This document shows positions 16,355 to 24,185 of a stretch of 61,964 nucleotides of DNA, piece by piece. Location: NCBI GenBank assembly GCA_900545175.1, contig UQYF01000013.1, positions 1 to 61,964 on the forward strand, read 5' to 3'. The stretch's first letter is position 1. Each line of letters starts with the position of its first letter. Both the position numbers and the translations under genes were made by a program. The notes under the pieces are model-generated. The model was not told the origin of the DNA. It saw nothing but the letters and a program-made list of their open reading frames with translations, and did not search any database. Source of the DNA: an uncultured Eubacteriales bacterium. Lineage in GTDB: Bacteria; Bacillota; Clostridia; Lachnospirales; Lachnospiraceae.

Positions 16355-17560
16355 ATGAGTATGAAATACGATTTTGACAGTATAATTGACAGGAATGGCA
16401 AGGATGCGATAGCGGTGGATGTCATTCCATTTGAAGGCGCAGAGGTCAAGCCTGAATTTTCTAAGATTCCGATGTGGGTTGCCGATATGAATTTTGCGGT
16501 TGTTCCAACGATACAGGAGGAGATTATCGAGAGAACGAAGCATCCGGCTTTTGGATATTTTCTGCCAAGGGATGAATATTATTCTTCGATTATAGGCTGG
16601 CAGAATAAGAGGAATGGCGTTGCCGGGCTTACAAAGGATGATATCGGCTATGAAAATGGTGTGCTTGGCTGCGTTGCATCCGCATTGCAGGCTTTCACCG
16701 CTCCGGGTGAGGCTGTGCTTCTTCATTCGCCTACTTATATTGGATTTACACATGCGATTGAGGATAATGGACGCAAAATAGTGCTCTCACCGCTTGTTCA
16801 GGATGAGAATGGTGTGTGGAGAATGGATTATGATGATATGGACAGAAAGATTAAGGAGAATAATATACATTTCTGCGTGTTCTGTTCACCTCATAATCCT
16901 TGTGGACGAGTATGGGAGTTAGCAGAGATTGAGAAAGCGATGGAAGTATACAAAAATAATCAGTGCATCGTTGTCTCGGATGAAATCTGGTCTGATATAA
17001 TTCTTGAGGGACATAAGCATATCCCGACACAGAGCGTGTCGGAGGACGCGAAAAACAGAACGATAGCTGTATATGCGCCATCTAAGACATTCAATCTTGC
17101 GGGACTCATAGGTTCGTATCATATAATATATAATAAATATCTGCGTGACAGAGTGAGAAAACAGTCGGAGCTGTCACATTACAACAGCATGAATGTGCTT
17201 TCGATGTATGCGCTTATCGGAGCTTACAGACACGAAGGTTATGAGTGGACGGACGAGTTAAGACATGTTATAACAAGGAATGTCGACTATGCATATGACT
17301 TCATCACTAAAAATTTCAAGGGCATAAGTCTTGCAAAGCCGCAGGGTACATATATGCTCTATCTTGACTGCAAAGAGTGGTGTGAAACTCACAATATGAC
17401 AATGGACGAGCTTATAAAGGCAGGAATTGCGGTTGGAGTTATATGGCAGGACGGCAGACCGTTCCACAATCCTAATGCAATCAGAATGAATCTTGCTGTG
17501 CCATATTCGCTTGTGGTTGAAGCGTTTGACAGACTTGACAGATATGTTTTTAACAAATAA
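16355..17560 (+). CDS. MalY/PatB-type C-S lyase or aminotransferase
   Basis: A 401-residue fold-type I PLP enzyme of the MalY/PatB group, which cleave cystathionine or cysteine conjugates (C-S beta-lyase). Seen: PMWVADMNFAVVPTIQEEI (typical N terminus), FCSPHNPCGRVW, VVSDEIWSDIIL and the Schiff-base Lys244 in APSKTFNLAGL. It is possible it acts as an aminotransferase. ATGs at 16343, 16352, 16355 and 16361 are in frame; the GGAGGA at 16345 supports 16355. Downstream of the thiol protein, so perhaps part of the same MerR-controlled unit, though the palindromic repeat lies between. Confidence 0.88.
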   Translation: MSMKYDFDSIIDRNGKDAIAVDVIPFEGAEVKPEFSKIPMWVADMNFAVVPTIQEEIIERTKHPAFGYFLPRDEYYSSIIGWQNKRNGVAGLTKDDIGYENGVLGCVASALQAFTAPGEAVLLHSPTYIGFTHAIEDNGRKIVLSPLVQDENGVWRMDYDDMDRKIKENNIHFCVFCSPHNPCGRVWELAEIEKAMEVYKNNQCIVVSDEIWSDIILEGHKHIPTQSVSEDAKNRTIAVYAPSKTFNLAGLIGSYHIIYNKYLRDRVRKQSELSHYNSMNVLSMYALIGAYRHEGYEWTDELRHVITRNVDYAYDFITKNFKGISLAKPQGTYMLYLDCKEWCETHNMTMDELIKAGIAVGVIWQDGRPFHNPNAIRMNLAVPYSLVVEAFDRLDRYVFNK

Positions 17561-17644
17561 AAGATGTCGATACCACATATCGTTTTGACTGTTATAAAAT
17601 ATTTTTTGCATTAATGACATCTGAATAATAATTGGATAACGGTA

Positions 17645-17718
17645 AATAATAAAGATACGGATTGCCTTTAAACATGAAAAAATCATGTGTGAAGAATTTC
17701 TGTATCTTTATTATTTTT
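17645..17718. terminator. Long-stem terminator after the MalY-type gene
   Basis: AATAATAAAGATAC (17645-17658) and GTATCTTTATTATT (17702-17715) pair, with an inner ACATGA/TCATGT hairpin, then T6. The region is near-symmetric and could act both ways. Confidence 0.75.
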
Positions 17719-17734
17719 TGGAGGAAATTTCATC

Positions 17735-18193
17735 ATGGTATTAAAGGAAAAAGATCGCATGGTAATTGAAGATTTACGGACACAGGAGAAGTGCTGCGTG
17801 GAAAAATATACAATGTATGCGGCACAGGCCAAGGATCCGGAGTTAAAAAAGCTTTTTGAGACACTAAAAGATAAGGAGCAGGAACATTACGATTCACTTA
17901 CACAGGTATTGTCGGGAACAGTTCCTGAGTGTAATTGCAATGACTCTGATGGACGTGAGTATGAGCCGAAGGCAGCTTATACATCGATGAGCGAATCTGA
18001 GGATAAGAAGAATGACGCATTTCTTGCGACAGACTGCATCGGAACGGAGAAGCTTGTATCGGGAACTTATAACAATGAAGTGTTTGCTTTCGGAGACAGC
18101 AGCCTTAGAAAACTCTTAGCGGATATTCAGATTGAGGAGCAGAACCACGCAGAGATGCTCTACAAGTATAAGGTTGCAAATGCGATGGCATAA
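17735..18193 (+). CDS. CotF-like spore coat protein (ferritin-like helical fold)
   Basis: A 152-residue protein with two helical segments. Residues 1-60 (DLRTQEKCCVEKYTMYAAQA, then ELKKLFETLKDKEQEHYDSL) and 85-150 (FLATDCIGTEKLVSGTYNNE, then IQIEEQNHAEMLYKY) match the CotF/DUF family of spore-coat-related proteins, which have a ferritin-like four-helix shape. The E-x-x-H pairs (EQEH, EEQNH) could bind metal. A Cys-rich linker (PECNCND) joins the halves. Good GGAGG precedes ATG 17735 by ten bases. Alone between terminators. Confidence 0.7.
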   Translation: MVLKEKDRMVIEDLRTQEKCCVEKYTMYAAQAKDPELKKLFETLKDKEQEHYDSLTQVLSGTVPECNCNDSDGREYEPKAAYTSMSESEDKKNDAFLATDCIGTEKLVSGTYNNEVFAFGDSSLRKLLADIQIEEQNHAEMLYKYKVANAMA

Positions 18194-18249
18194 GTTCTAT
18201 ATTCAGAGTGATGATATCAGGTTACTATGAATAGCTATGAAGTGATAGC

Positions 18250-18309
18250 TTAAAAAAGTAAAAATACCGGACAGATATTCTGATATAAATTATCAAATAT
18301 TTGTCCGGT
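18250..18309 (-). terminator. Terminator of the hemerythrin gene
   Basis: ACCGGACAGATATT (18266-18279) and AATATTTGTCCGGT (18296-18309) pair; on the minus strand the stem is followed by ATTTTTACTTTTTT. It also closes the CotF-like gene from the other side. Confidence 0.75.
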
Positions 18310-18315
18310 TATGCT

Positions 18316-19137
18316 CTATAAAATATTGTTATTTCTTACATATTCGCCTAATTTTTTGTCACTTGCAAGGATGTGGTTAGAAAGCCATCCGATTAAGAAG
18401 TTGATTAGATCAAGCAGATAAGCCTGCTGGTCATTGTCAATCTCATCAAGCTTGTTTAGGTCTATATCGACAAGGCGTTCAATGAATGCAGCATGTGCAT
18501 GCTTCTGAGCTTCAAGTCCAGGATAGCTGATGCGTTTCATCAGTTCTTCCTCATCGTTAAAATGGAACTCTGTGTAGTCCTTGAGGCTTGCTAAAATTTC
18601 CATAATCTTATCATATTTGTCATGCAGAAGCTCTGCATTTATTAAATCGTTGGCTTCTTTTATGATTTCAAATAATCTGCGGTGTTCGTCATCGACAAGC
18701 TCTATGCCGGTCTTAAATTTGTCTGTGAAGGCAAATGGGTCTTTAGTTTCCATTTTTCCAATCATCATATCACTGCTTAGAATATGTCTGTAGAGCCAGC
18801 GTACAAGATATTTTAAGAGCTCATTTAGGGATTCCTTTGCGGCCTCCGGCGATGAAGTGTCAAGAGCAAATGAGTTGATTTTCTTGGTAAATGCAGCATG
18901 CTCAAGCCTTTGAAGCCTAAGCTCAGGGTCATGTATGCTCTCCATATATGCTTCCTCATGGGCAAAGTGGTTAATGGCATAGTCCTTAAGCTTTGCGATA
19001 AGATTCTTATAGATAGTTGTCACATCAGAAACCTCAGAAACCATCGCAATGGATTCGTTAAGAAGTGCGAACAGCTGTCTATGTTCGTTATCTATCTGTT
19101 CAATATGTATTAAGCAGTCATCTGTAAATTCGTACAT
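18316..19137 (-). CDS. Tandem bacteriohemerythrin (two domains)
   Basis: A 273-residue cytoplasmic protein made of two hemerythrin four-helix domains (about 1-135 and 136-273). Each shows the diiron ligands in order: DNEHRQLF / DDEHRRLF, HFAHEEAYM / HFNDEEELM, the EHAAF / AHAAF helix, and WLYRHILSSD / WLSNHILASD. In both domains the first His of the usual HxxxH is Gln (QRLEH, QKHAH). Hemerythrins bind O2 or NO reversibly or sense them. I start at ATG 19137, nine bases after AAAGGGG; the upstream ATG 19155 has no ribosome binding site. Tandem forms are uncommon. Confidence 0.88.
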   Translation of the reverse strand: MYEFTDDCLIHIEQIDNEHRQLFALLNESIAMVSEVSDVTTIYKNLIAKLKDYAINHFAHEEAYMESIHDPELRLQRLEHAAFTKKINSFALDTSSPEAAKESLNELLKYLVRWLYRHILSSDMMIGKMETKDPFAFTDKFKTGIELVDDEHRRLFEIIKEANDLINAELLHDKYDKIMEILASLKDYTEFHFNDEEELMKRISYPGLEAQKHAHAAFIERLVDIDLNKLDEIDNDQQAYLLDLINFLIGWLSNHILASDKKLGEYVRNNNIL

Positions 19138-19181
19138 AGAAATTACCCCTTTCATGAAAAATGAATAATGATTATTGTTTT

Positions 19182-19210
19182 ATTATAGAACCTTTTTGGC
19201 TTTTAATCAA
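19182..19210 (-). promoter_or_regulatory. Promoter of the hemerythrin gene
   Basis: Minus strand TTGATT (19210-19205), 17-bp spacer, perfect TATAAT (19187-19182). Confidence 0.65.
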
Positions 19211-19261
19211 GCGGTAATTGTCATATACGGCAGCAGGATAGAGCAGTGGCATAAGAACAGC

Positions 19262-19342
19262 TAAGCTTATCCAAAAATCCGTGATATGTATAAATATAAC
19301 ATTCTATACACAATTGAGTTTACAGCACATGTTTTGGTATCC
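19262..19342 (+). repeat. Dispersed ~80-bp intergenic repeat, copy A
   Basis: AAGCTTATCCAAAAATCCG and following matches 47279-47357, best over the first 50 bases (CGTGATATG, ATAAATATAACA, TATACA). No gene lies inside; the rest of 19156-19454 shows no other feature. Confidence 0.6.
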
Positions 19343-19454
19343 AAATCATATGCAATGATATCGATGATGATGAAAAACGAGTAAAATGCTAGGAATTACT
19401 ACTTGAAATTCGCAGCGTAAGGAATTATAGTAATCTATACAGAACAGGGAAGGG

Positions 19455-20144
19455 ATGATTGTTTTGAACGGATTTGAAGAAAAGCTGGAGGAGAAGCTTC
19501 AGACCTCAGAGACTTTTTTGTTAAGTTCTATACTCGCATTCTCAGGAGGATTTCAGGATGCATACACCTATAATGTAAGAGATAAGGTCTTTTCCAATGC
19601 CCAGACGGGAAATGTAGTGCTGATGAGCCAGCATATCATGATGGGAGATTTTATGTCAGGTATAAAGTATCTGTTTCCTGTGCTTGCATTTGCTGTAGGA
19701 GTGCTTTTTGCGGAACAGATTGAGCACAGATATAAGCATTCAAAAAGAATACATTGGAGACAGATTATAGTATTATTTGAAGTAGTGCTTCTTTTGATTG
19801 TAGGTTTTATGCCGACATCATTTAATATGGCAGCGACAATAATGGTCTCGCTGGCATGTTCAATGCAGGTTCAGACTTTCAGAAAGGTAAATGGCTACAG
19901 CTATGCAAGTACAATGTGTATAGGAGATCTTAGAAGCGGTACGGAGAGCCTTTCCGTATACATAAGGGAGAGACAGCCGGGAGCACTGAAAAAGGCATTG
20001 CACTACTACGGAATTATATTGATATTTGCGATTGGAGCAGGCATAGGCGGACTGTGTTCAAGTGCAGCCGGTGTGCATTCGATATGGGTTTCCTGCGCAC
20101 TTCTTCTCATAGTGTGTGTCATGATGATAAAAGAACATAAATAG
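19455..20144 (+). CDS. YoaK/DUF1275-family membrane protein
   Basis: A 229-residue integral membrane protein with about six TM helices. FLLSSILAFSGGFQDAYTYN, then NAQTGNVVLMSQ, is the DUF1275 signature. Function of the family is unknown; some members are described as possible transporters. ATG 19455 directly follows AGGGAAGGG, which is too close, so TTG at 19464 (giving MNGFEEK) is a reasonable alternative start. The last helix (ALLLIVCVMMI) is followed by KEHK. Confidence 0.82.
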   Translation: MIVLNGFEEKLEEKLQTSETFLLSSILAFSGGFQDAYTYNVRDKVFSNAQTGNVVLMSQHIMMGDFMSGIKYLFPVLAFAVGVLFAEQIEHRYKHSKRIHWRQIIVLFEVVLLLIVGFMPTSFNMAATIMVSLACSMQVQTFRKVNGYSYASTMCIGDLRSGTESLSVYIRERQPGALKKALHYYGIILIFAIGAGIGGLCSSAAGVHSIWVSCALLLIVCVMMIKEHK

Positions 20145-20218
20145 ATGTAACTGTTCGCTGGTAAGCGTTTTTTATTACGTTTAACTGTTAAAGTCAATCA
20201 TTAAAATTTGGAGGTAAT

Positions 20219-20974
20219 ATGCTTACACAATTTTCAAGAACTGAGCTTCTGCTTGGCAAGGAAGCGATGGAGAAGCTTAAAAATTCCAGGGTTGCGGTAT
20301 TCGGAATAGGCGGAGTGGGAGGTTATGTCTGTGAAGCGTTAGTCAGAAGCGGCGTTGGCGCTTTTGACCTGATAGATGACGACAAGGTATGCTTAACTAA
20401 CCTGAACCGTCAGATTATTGCTACAAGAAAGACTGTCGGAAAGTATAAGACGGATGTCATGATGGAGAGGATTTTAGAGATTAACCCTGATGCGGATGTG
20501 AGAGTGCACAAGTGCTTTTTTCTGCCGGAGAATGCAGCGGATTTTCCTTTTGAGGAATATGATTACATTGTTGATGCTGTCGACACAGTGACAGCTAAGA
20601 TAAGCCTTGTCATGAAAGCACAGGAGATGAATATTCCTATTATAAGCTGTATGGGAGCCGGAAATAAGCTTGACGGAAGCCGGTTCCGTGTGGCTGATAT
20701 ATATAAGACGAAGATGTGTCCGCTTGCAAAGGTTATGCGCAGGGAGTTAAAAAAGCGCGGGGTAAAGAAGCTTAAGGTTGTATATTCCGAGGAGCAGCCT
20801 ACAAGACCAATCGAGGATATGGCGATAAGCTGCAGGACTAACTGCATATGCCCTCCGGGAGCAAAGCACAAATGCACAGAGCGCAGGGATATTCCGGGAA
20901 GTGTGGCTTTTGTGCCTTCGGTTGCGGGACTTATAATTGCGGGCGAGGTAGTGAAGGACCTTTGCAGGAAATAA
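20219..20974 (+). CDS. tcdA: tRNA threonylcarbamoyladenosine dehydratase (TcdA)
   Basis: A 251-residue ThiF/E1-like enzyme that uses ATP to cyclise t6A at position 37 of tRNAs to ct6A. The nucleotide-binding GIGGVGGYVCEALVRSGVG is followed by DDDKVCLTNLNRQI and KTDVMMERI, and the AMP-contact region by DAVDTVTAKISLV. Four cysteines near the C terminus (SCRTNCICPPGAKHKC) likely form the expected cluster or metal site. GGAGG precedes the ATG by five bases. A weak CGCT-GGTA-AGCG hairpin with T6 (20154-20170) separates it from the YoaK gene. Confidence 0.9.
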   Translation: MLTQFSRTELLLGKEAMEKLKNSRVAVFGIGGVGGYVCEALVRSGVGAFDLIDDDKVCLTNLNRQIIATRKTVGKYKTDVMMERILEINPDADVRVHKCFFLPENAADFPFEEYDYIVDAVDTVTAKISLVMKAQEMNIPIISCMGAGNKLDGSRFRVADIYKTKMCPLAKVMRRELKKRGVKKLKVVYSEEQPTRPIEDMAISCRTNCICPPGAKHKCTERRDIPGSVAFVPSVAGLIIAGEVVKDLCRK

Positions 20975-21112
20975 AATTACTTGATAGCTATGCTTTTTAC
21001 ATACGAATTCCGGATTAAAAATGATGTTGGGGGCCTTATGTGAAAATACACAAAAGAGTGTTTTTCATTACTATTTTTGCCGTCAACACAAGGCGGCGGA
21101 ATGGAGATTAAT

Positions 21113-21658
21113 ATGAACATAGAAGAAGCTTGGGCATTGCTTAAAGAGTACAATAAGGATGAATTTCATCTTGAACATGCACAGATTGTCGGAAAGACGA
21201 TGAGATATTTTGCACAGAAGCTTGGTTATGGAGATGAAGCAGACTTTTGGGAGATTGTCGGCATACTTCACGACCTTGATTTTGAAATGTATCCGCAGGA
21301 GCATTGTATTAAGAGTCAGGAGATTATGCGTGAGAGAGGAATCGATGAGAAAATAATACATGCAACTGCCAGTCACGGATATGAAATAACGGTCGATATC
21401 AAGCCGGAGCATGAGATGGAGAAGGTTCTCTATGCGGTTGATGAGCTTACAGGACTTATCGGAGCTGTGGTTATCATGCGTCCATCTAAGAGCGTTCAGG
21501 ATCTCGAACTTAAGTCGGTTAAGAAAAAATATAAGAGCAAAGGCTTTGCGGCAGGCTGCTCAAGGGAAGTTATAGAAAGAGGAGCAGATATGCTCGGCTG
21601 GAGCCTTGATGAGCTTATAGAGCGCACGATAGAGGCACTTAGAACCGTTCGCAATTAG
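21113..21658 (+). CDS. HD-domain metal-dependent hydrolase
   Basis: A 181-residue cytoplasmic HD protein. H in HLEHAQIVGKTM, HD in GILHDLDFEMYP, H in HCIKSQEI and H in HATASHGYEI give the metal-site order, ending with VDELTGL. Such stand-alone HD proteins are phosphohydrolases of unknown substrate; the same group is often annotated only as hydrolase. ATG 21113 has GGAG about eight bases upstream; 21101 is a possible earlier start. A short ACAC-AAAAGA-GTGT hairpin with T5 occurs at 21044-21065. Confidence 0.85.
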   Translation: MNIEEAWALLKEYNKDEFHLEHAQIVGKTMRYFAQKLGYGDEADFWEIVGILHDLDFEMYPQEHCIKSQEIMRERGIDEKIIHATASHGYEITVDIKPEHEMEKVLYAVDELTGLIGAVVIMRPSKSVQDLELKSVKKKYKSKGFAAGCSREVIERGADMLGWSLDELIERTIEALRTVRN

Positions 21659-21738
21659 AAAAAGCGTGAACCATAAGTTCTGTTTTAAGAGTGAAAAGTG
21701 CAACAGGAGTTTAAAATAAGATACAGAGGATTGGCAGG

Positions 21739-21954
21739 ATGGAGAATAAAAGTATTCTGATAAAAGATACCACAAAAGAGGAGAGAATTTCCCTGATAAA
21801 ACAATGGATACCTGATGAGGATGGTCTTATTGATTGTGATATGGACTTGTGGGATATATATGACGATTATATAAAAGGAATACGTGAGGTCGCAGAGATT
21901 AATGCCGGTATGAGCGGAATATTTATGACGGAAGAAGACCTGAATAGAAGATAA
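21739..21954 (+). CDS. Small acidic protein, unknown function
   Basis: A 71-residue soluble acidic protein (DEDGLIDCDMDLWDIYDDYI in the middle). I do not recognise a family. Likely ribosome binding site GGCAGG before ATG 21739; codon use is like its neighbours. It follows the HD gene in the same orientation after 80 bases and ends just before the lrgA promoter. Confidence rests on the start context and the dense packing. Confidence 0.5.
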   Translation: MENKSILIKDTTKEERISLIKQWIPDEDGLIDCDMDLWDIYDDYIKGIREVAEINAGMSGIFMTEEDLNRR

Positions 21955-21973
21955 AAATTGGTTATTTTGTCAT

Positions 21974-22002
21974 TTGACAAAAGTGGTAACATGAGTATAA
22001 TT
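21974..22002 (+). promoter_or_regulatory. Perfect sigma-A promoter of lrgA
   Basis: TTGACA (21974-21979), 17-bp spacer, TATAAT (21997-22002): all twelve consensus bases. Such a strong promoter normally needs a repressor; a palindrome lies at about +8 to +26. Confidence 0.85.
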
Positions 22003-22015
22003 TTTGGTAGCATTG

Positions 22016-22034
22016 AAATTGGTGCTACCAATTT
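22016..22034 (+). promoter_or_regulatory. Candidate GntR operator overlapping the lrgA start region
   Basis: AAATTGGTGCTACCAATTT is a perfect palindrome with 8-base arms and a 3-base centre. TTGGT-NNN-ACCAA fits the FadR-type GntR operator pattern TGGT-N3-ACCA. A second, longer inverted repeat uses the same right arm (TTGGTAGC at 22004-22011 with GCTACCAA at 22024-22031) followed by T5, so it may also terminate upstream read-through. Confidence 0.6.
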
Positions 22035-22060
22035 TTATTATTACGAAAGGACAAACACAT

Positions 22061-22450
22061 ATGAAATACTTACATCAATTTATGGTGATTATTGGAATTA
22101 CCTTTGTCGGAGAGCTTTTAAAATACATGCTTCCACTGCCTATTCCGGCGAGCATATACGGAATGGTGATTATGTTTATCGGGCTTATGACAGGCTTTAT
22201 CAAGCTTGATTCAGTGAAGGATGTCGGTAAGTTCCTTATTGATATTATGCCGGTCATGTTCATTCCGGCGGGTGTCGGACTTATGTCATCGTGGAGTGTG
22301 TTAAAGCCGCTATTGATTCCGGTTGGCATTATCACAGTTGTCACTATAATAACCGTAATGGGTGCCGCAGGAAAGACATCACAGTGGGTTATAAGAAGGG
22401 ACAGGAAGTGTGCTGACAGGAAGATAAAAGAGAATGCACATAAACTATGA
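22061..22450 (+). CDS. lrgA: LrgA/CidA-family membrane protein
   Basis: A 129-residue, four-TM holin-like protein. LPLPIPASIYGMVIMFIGLM, then KFLIDIMPVMFIPAGVGLM, is the LrgA/CidA signature. With LrgB it forms a membrane complex linked in other Firmicutes to murein hydrolase control and to pyruvate uptake. ATG 22061 has GAAAGGA upstream; the frame opens earlier but inside the promoter. The C-terminal cytoplasmic tail is basic (VIRRDRKCADRKIKEN). Confidence 0.9.
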   Translation: MKYLHQFMVIIGITFVGELLKYMLPLPIPASIYGMVIMFIGLMTGFIKLDSVKDVGKFLIDIMPVMFIPAGVGLMSSWSVLKPLLIPVGIITVVTIITVMGAAGKTSQWVIRRDRKCADRKIKENAHKL

Positions 22451-22549
22451 TGAAAATAAAGCATAGTTAAACAGATAAGATACAAGGCTGCACTAAAGAA
22501 AATAAATTTTAAGGCGGCGCAGCCAATAAAACAGAGGAAGGTGCTTAAA

Positions 22550-23242
22550 ATGACAGAGTTTCTTGAGGATTCTCTCTTTGCAGGAGTTACGATAAGCCTG
22601 CTCGCTTATGTATTGGGATATTATTTAAAGAAAAAATTTAAGTTCGGATTTTTAAATCCGCTTCTCATATCCATTGCAGCTACAATCATAGTGTTAGTTG
22701 TGGCGGATGTCGATTATGAAATCTACAATAAAGGTGCATCGTATATAAGCTGGTTTCTGACACCTGCGACAGTATGTCTTGCTATTCCTCTTTATGAGCA
22801 ATGGCAGCTGTTAAAGGATAATTTTAAGGCAGTGCTGTTTGGAATCGTGGCAGGTGTCCTAACAAGTCTTGTGACAGTATTCGTACTTGCAAAGTTTATG
22901 GGACTCTCACATGAAGAGTATGTGACTCTGCTTCCTAAGTCAATCACAACAGCGATAGGAATGGGTGTGTCCGATGAACTTGGAGGTTATGTAACAATAA
23001 CAGTTGCTGTCATAATCATAACAGGAGTTTTCGGAAATATTTTTGGTGAACTAATCTGCAAATTGTTCAGGATTACAGAACCTATTTCTAAAGGTCTTGC
23101 CCTGGGAAGTGCGGCCCATGCCATCGGAACAGCGAAGGCTATGGAGCTTGGCGAAGTGGAAGGAGCCATGAGCAGTCTTGCCATTGCTGTAGCGGGAGTG
23201 CTGACTGTTATTGGGGCGACTATTTTTTCGTACTTTATATAG
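22550..23242 (+). CDS. lrgB: LrgB-family membrane protein
   Basis: A 230-residue partner of LrgA with about six or seven TM helices. Signature segments: YFLTPATVCLAIPLY-like YISWFLTPATVCLAIPLYEQ, LLPKSITTAIGMGVSDELGG and GSAAHAIGTAKAMELG. ATG 22550 is nine bases after GAGGAAG; the in-frame GTG 22541 overlaps it and is less likely. Two small hairpins (22443-22469 and GGCTGC/GCAGCC around 22486-22524) lie in the lrgA-lrgB gap and may adjust the ratio. Confidence 0.9.
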   Translation: MTEFLEDSLFAGVTISLLAYVLGYYLKKKFKFGFLNPLLISIAATIIVLVVADVDYEIYNKGASYISWFLTPATVCLAIPLYEQWQLLKDNFKAVLFGIVAGVLTSLVTVFVLAKFMGLSHEEYVTLLPKSITTAIGMGVSDELGGYVTITVAVIIITGVFGNIFGELICKLFRITEPISKGLALGSAAHAIGTAKAMELGEVEGAMSSLAIAVAGVLTVIGATIFSYFI

Positions 23243-23245
23243 AAC

Positions 23246-23314
23246 TGGGACACAGGTGTCAGACACCACTGTCCCAGTGCACTTGGGACAGCGGGGTCTG
23301 ACACCTGTGTCCCA
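23246..23314. repeat. GGGACA palindromic repeat, inverted pair (copies B and C)
   Basis: TGGGACACAGGTGTCAGACA (from 23247) is the reverse complement of the copy at 23284-23314 (TGGGACAGCGGGGTCTGACA and on), with GTGCACT between. Copy A is at 16304. Together they form a large potential hairpin between lrgB and gntR, with no T tract. Confidence 0.7.
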
Positions 23315-23331
23315 ATTTGCTATGGAGATAT

Positions 23332-24081
23332 ATGTTTATGTTAGAAGATGAGAACAGTTCACAGGAGTATGCCAAGGCTGTTGCATATATATATGAGCTT
23401 ATAAATAACGGAACTCTTGAAGTTGGGAGCAGGCTTCCGACAGAGCGGAGCATATCAGTGCAGCTTGGGATAGGTCGCAATTCTACAAGGGAGGCATTGA
23501 GTATTCTGCACGGAATGGGCATAATAGAGCGAAAGCAGGGCTCAGGCAACTATATATCGGGCGATGCGGGAAAATCAATCAGCCAGATAATTCTAATGAT
23601 GCTTGCGCTCAGAAGCATAAGCTACACAGATGTATGTGAATTCCGCCGCATTTTAGAAAAGACTGTGTGCAGTATGATAGTGAAAAATGGAATATCCAAG
23701 GAGCATAGTGAGCGCCTTAAGGGATATCTAGACGAGCTTTGGAGCATACAGAATGAATTAAAGGCACAAGACAGTGATGCAGAAGGTGAAGCCGGCACTA
23801 AAAAGCTTCTTAGAAGGCTTGCGGCAGCGGACGATAATTTTCATAATGAGCTTGTAAAGGCAGCGGATAACGGACTTATGACGGTGATTATGGATGCGGT
23901 TACTGCTGTTTATATGGAATTTATTGAGCATATAATATATAATACCGATAAGGAAAAAAGGGACAAGCTTATTGACTGTCACAAAAGCATTTATGAAGGG
24001 ATAATGTCGTCTGATAACGGAATGATTGAGACTGCAATAGACATGCATTATGACATGGTGAGTGCAGGCGGGATATTTTAG
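23332..24081 (+). CDS. GntR-family (FadR-type) transcriptional regulator
   Basis: A 249-residue repressor. N-terminal winged HTH: YIYELINNGTLEVGSRLPTE, then GIGRNSTREALSILHGMGII and QGSGNYIS, standard GntR wording. An all-helical FCD effector domain follows (FRRILEKTVCSMIV, DDNFHNELVKAAD with the usual acidic/His metal set, and CHKSIYEGI). FadR-type proteins bind organic acids; here a pyruvate- or amino-acid-derived ligand would suit its neighbours lrgAB and the AGCS symporter. Start is 23332 or 23338, both close to GGAG at 23324. Confidence 0.88.
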   Translation: MFMLEDENSSQEYAKAVAYIYELINNGTLEVGSRLPTERSISVQLGIGRNSTREALSILHGMGIIERKQGSGNYISGDAGKSISQIILMMLALRSISYTDVCEFRRILEKTVCSMIVKNGISKEHSERLKGYLDELWSIQNELKAQDSDAEGEAGTKKLLRRLAAADDNFHNELVKAADNGLMTVIMDAVTAVYMEFIEHIIYNTDKEKRDKLIDCHKSIYEGIMSSDNGMIETAIDMHYDMVSAGGIF

Positions 24082-24105
24082 GAATCAGACCGACCGGGGC
24101 AAAAA

Positions 24106-24162
24106 GTGAGAATAGCATATTGTGAGGACGAAGAGGCACAGGCGCAATACTATATGGAATAG
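24106..24162 (+). pseudogene. N-terminal fragment of a LytTR-type response regulator
   Basis: GTG 24106 reads VRIAYCEDEEAQAQYYME then TAG at 24160-24162. RIAxCEDE is the typical first strand and acidic pocket of AgrA/LytR-like receivers. Only the first 18 codons remain; what follows is AT-rich promoter sequence. A chance match cannot be ruled out because it is short. The rest of the 168-base gap holds only the AGCS promoter. Confidence 0.4.
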
Positions 24163-24185
24163 TAAATATTTCACAGTAAAATTAG

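Noticed and set aside
22487..22524. GGCTGC/GCAGCC hairpin between lrgA and lrgB as a terminator
   Set aside because: The loop is long and AT-rich and no T tract follows; the two genes probably form one transcript.
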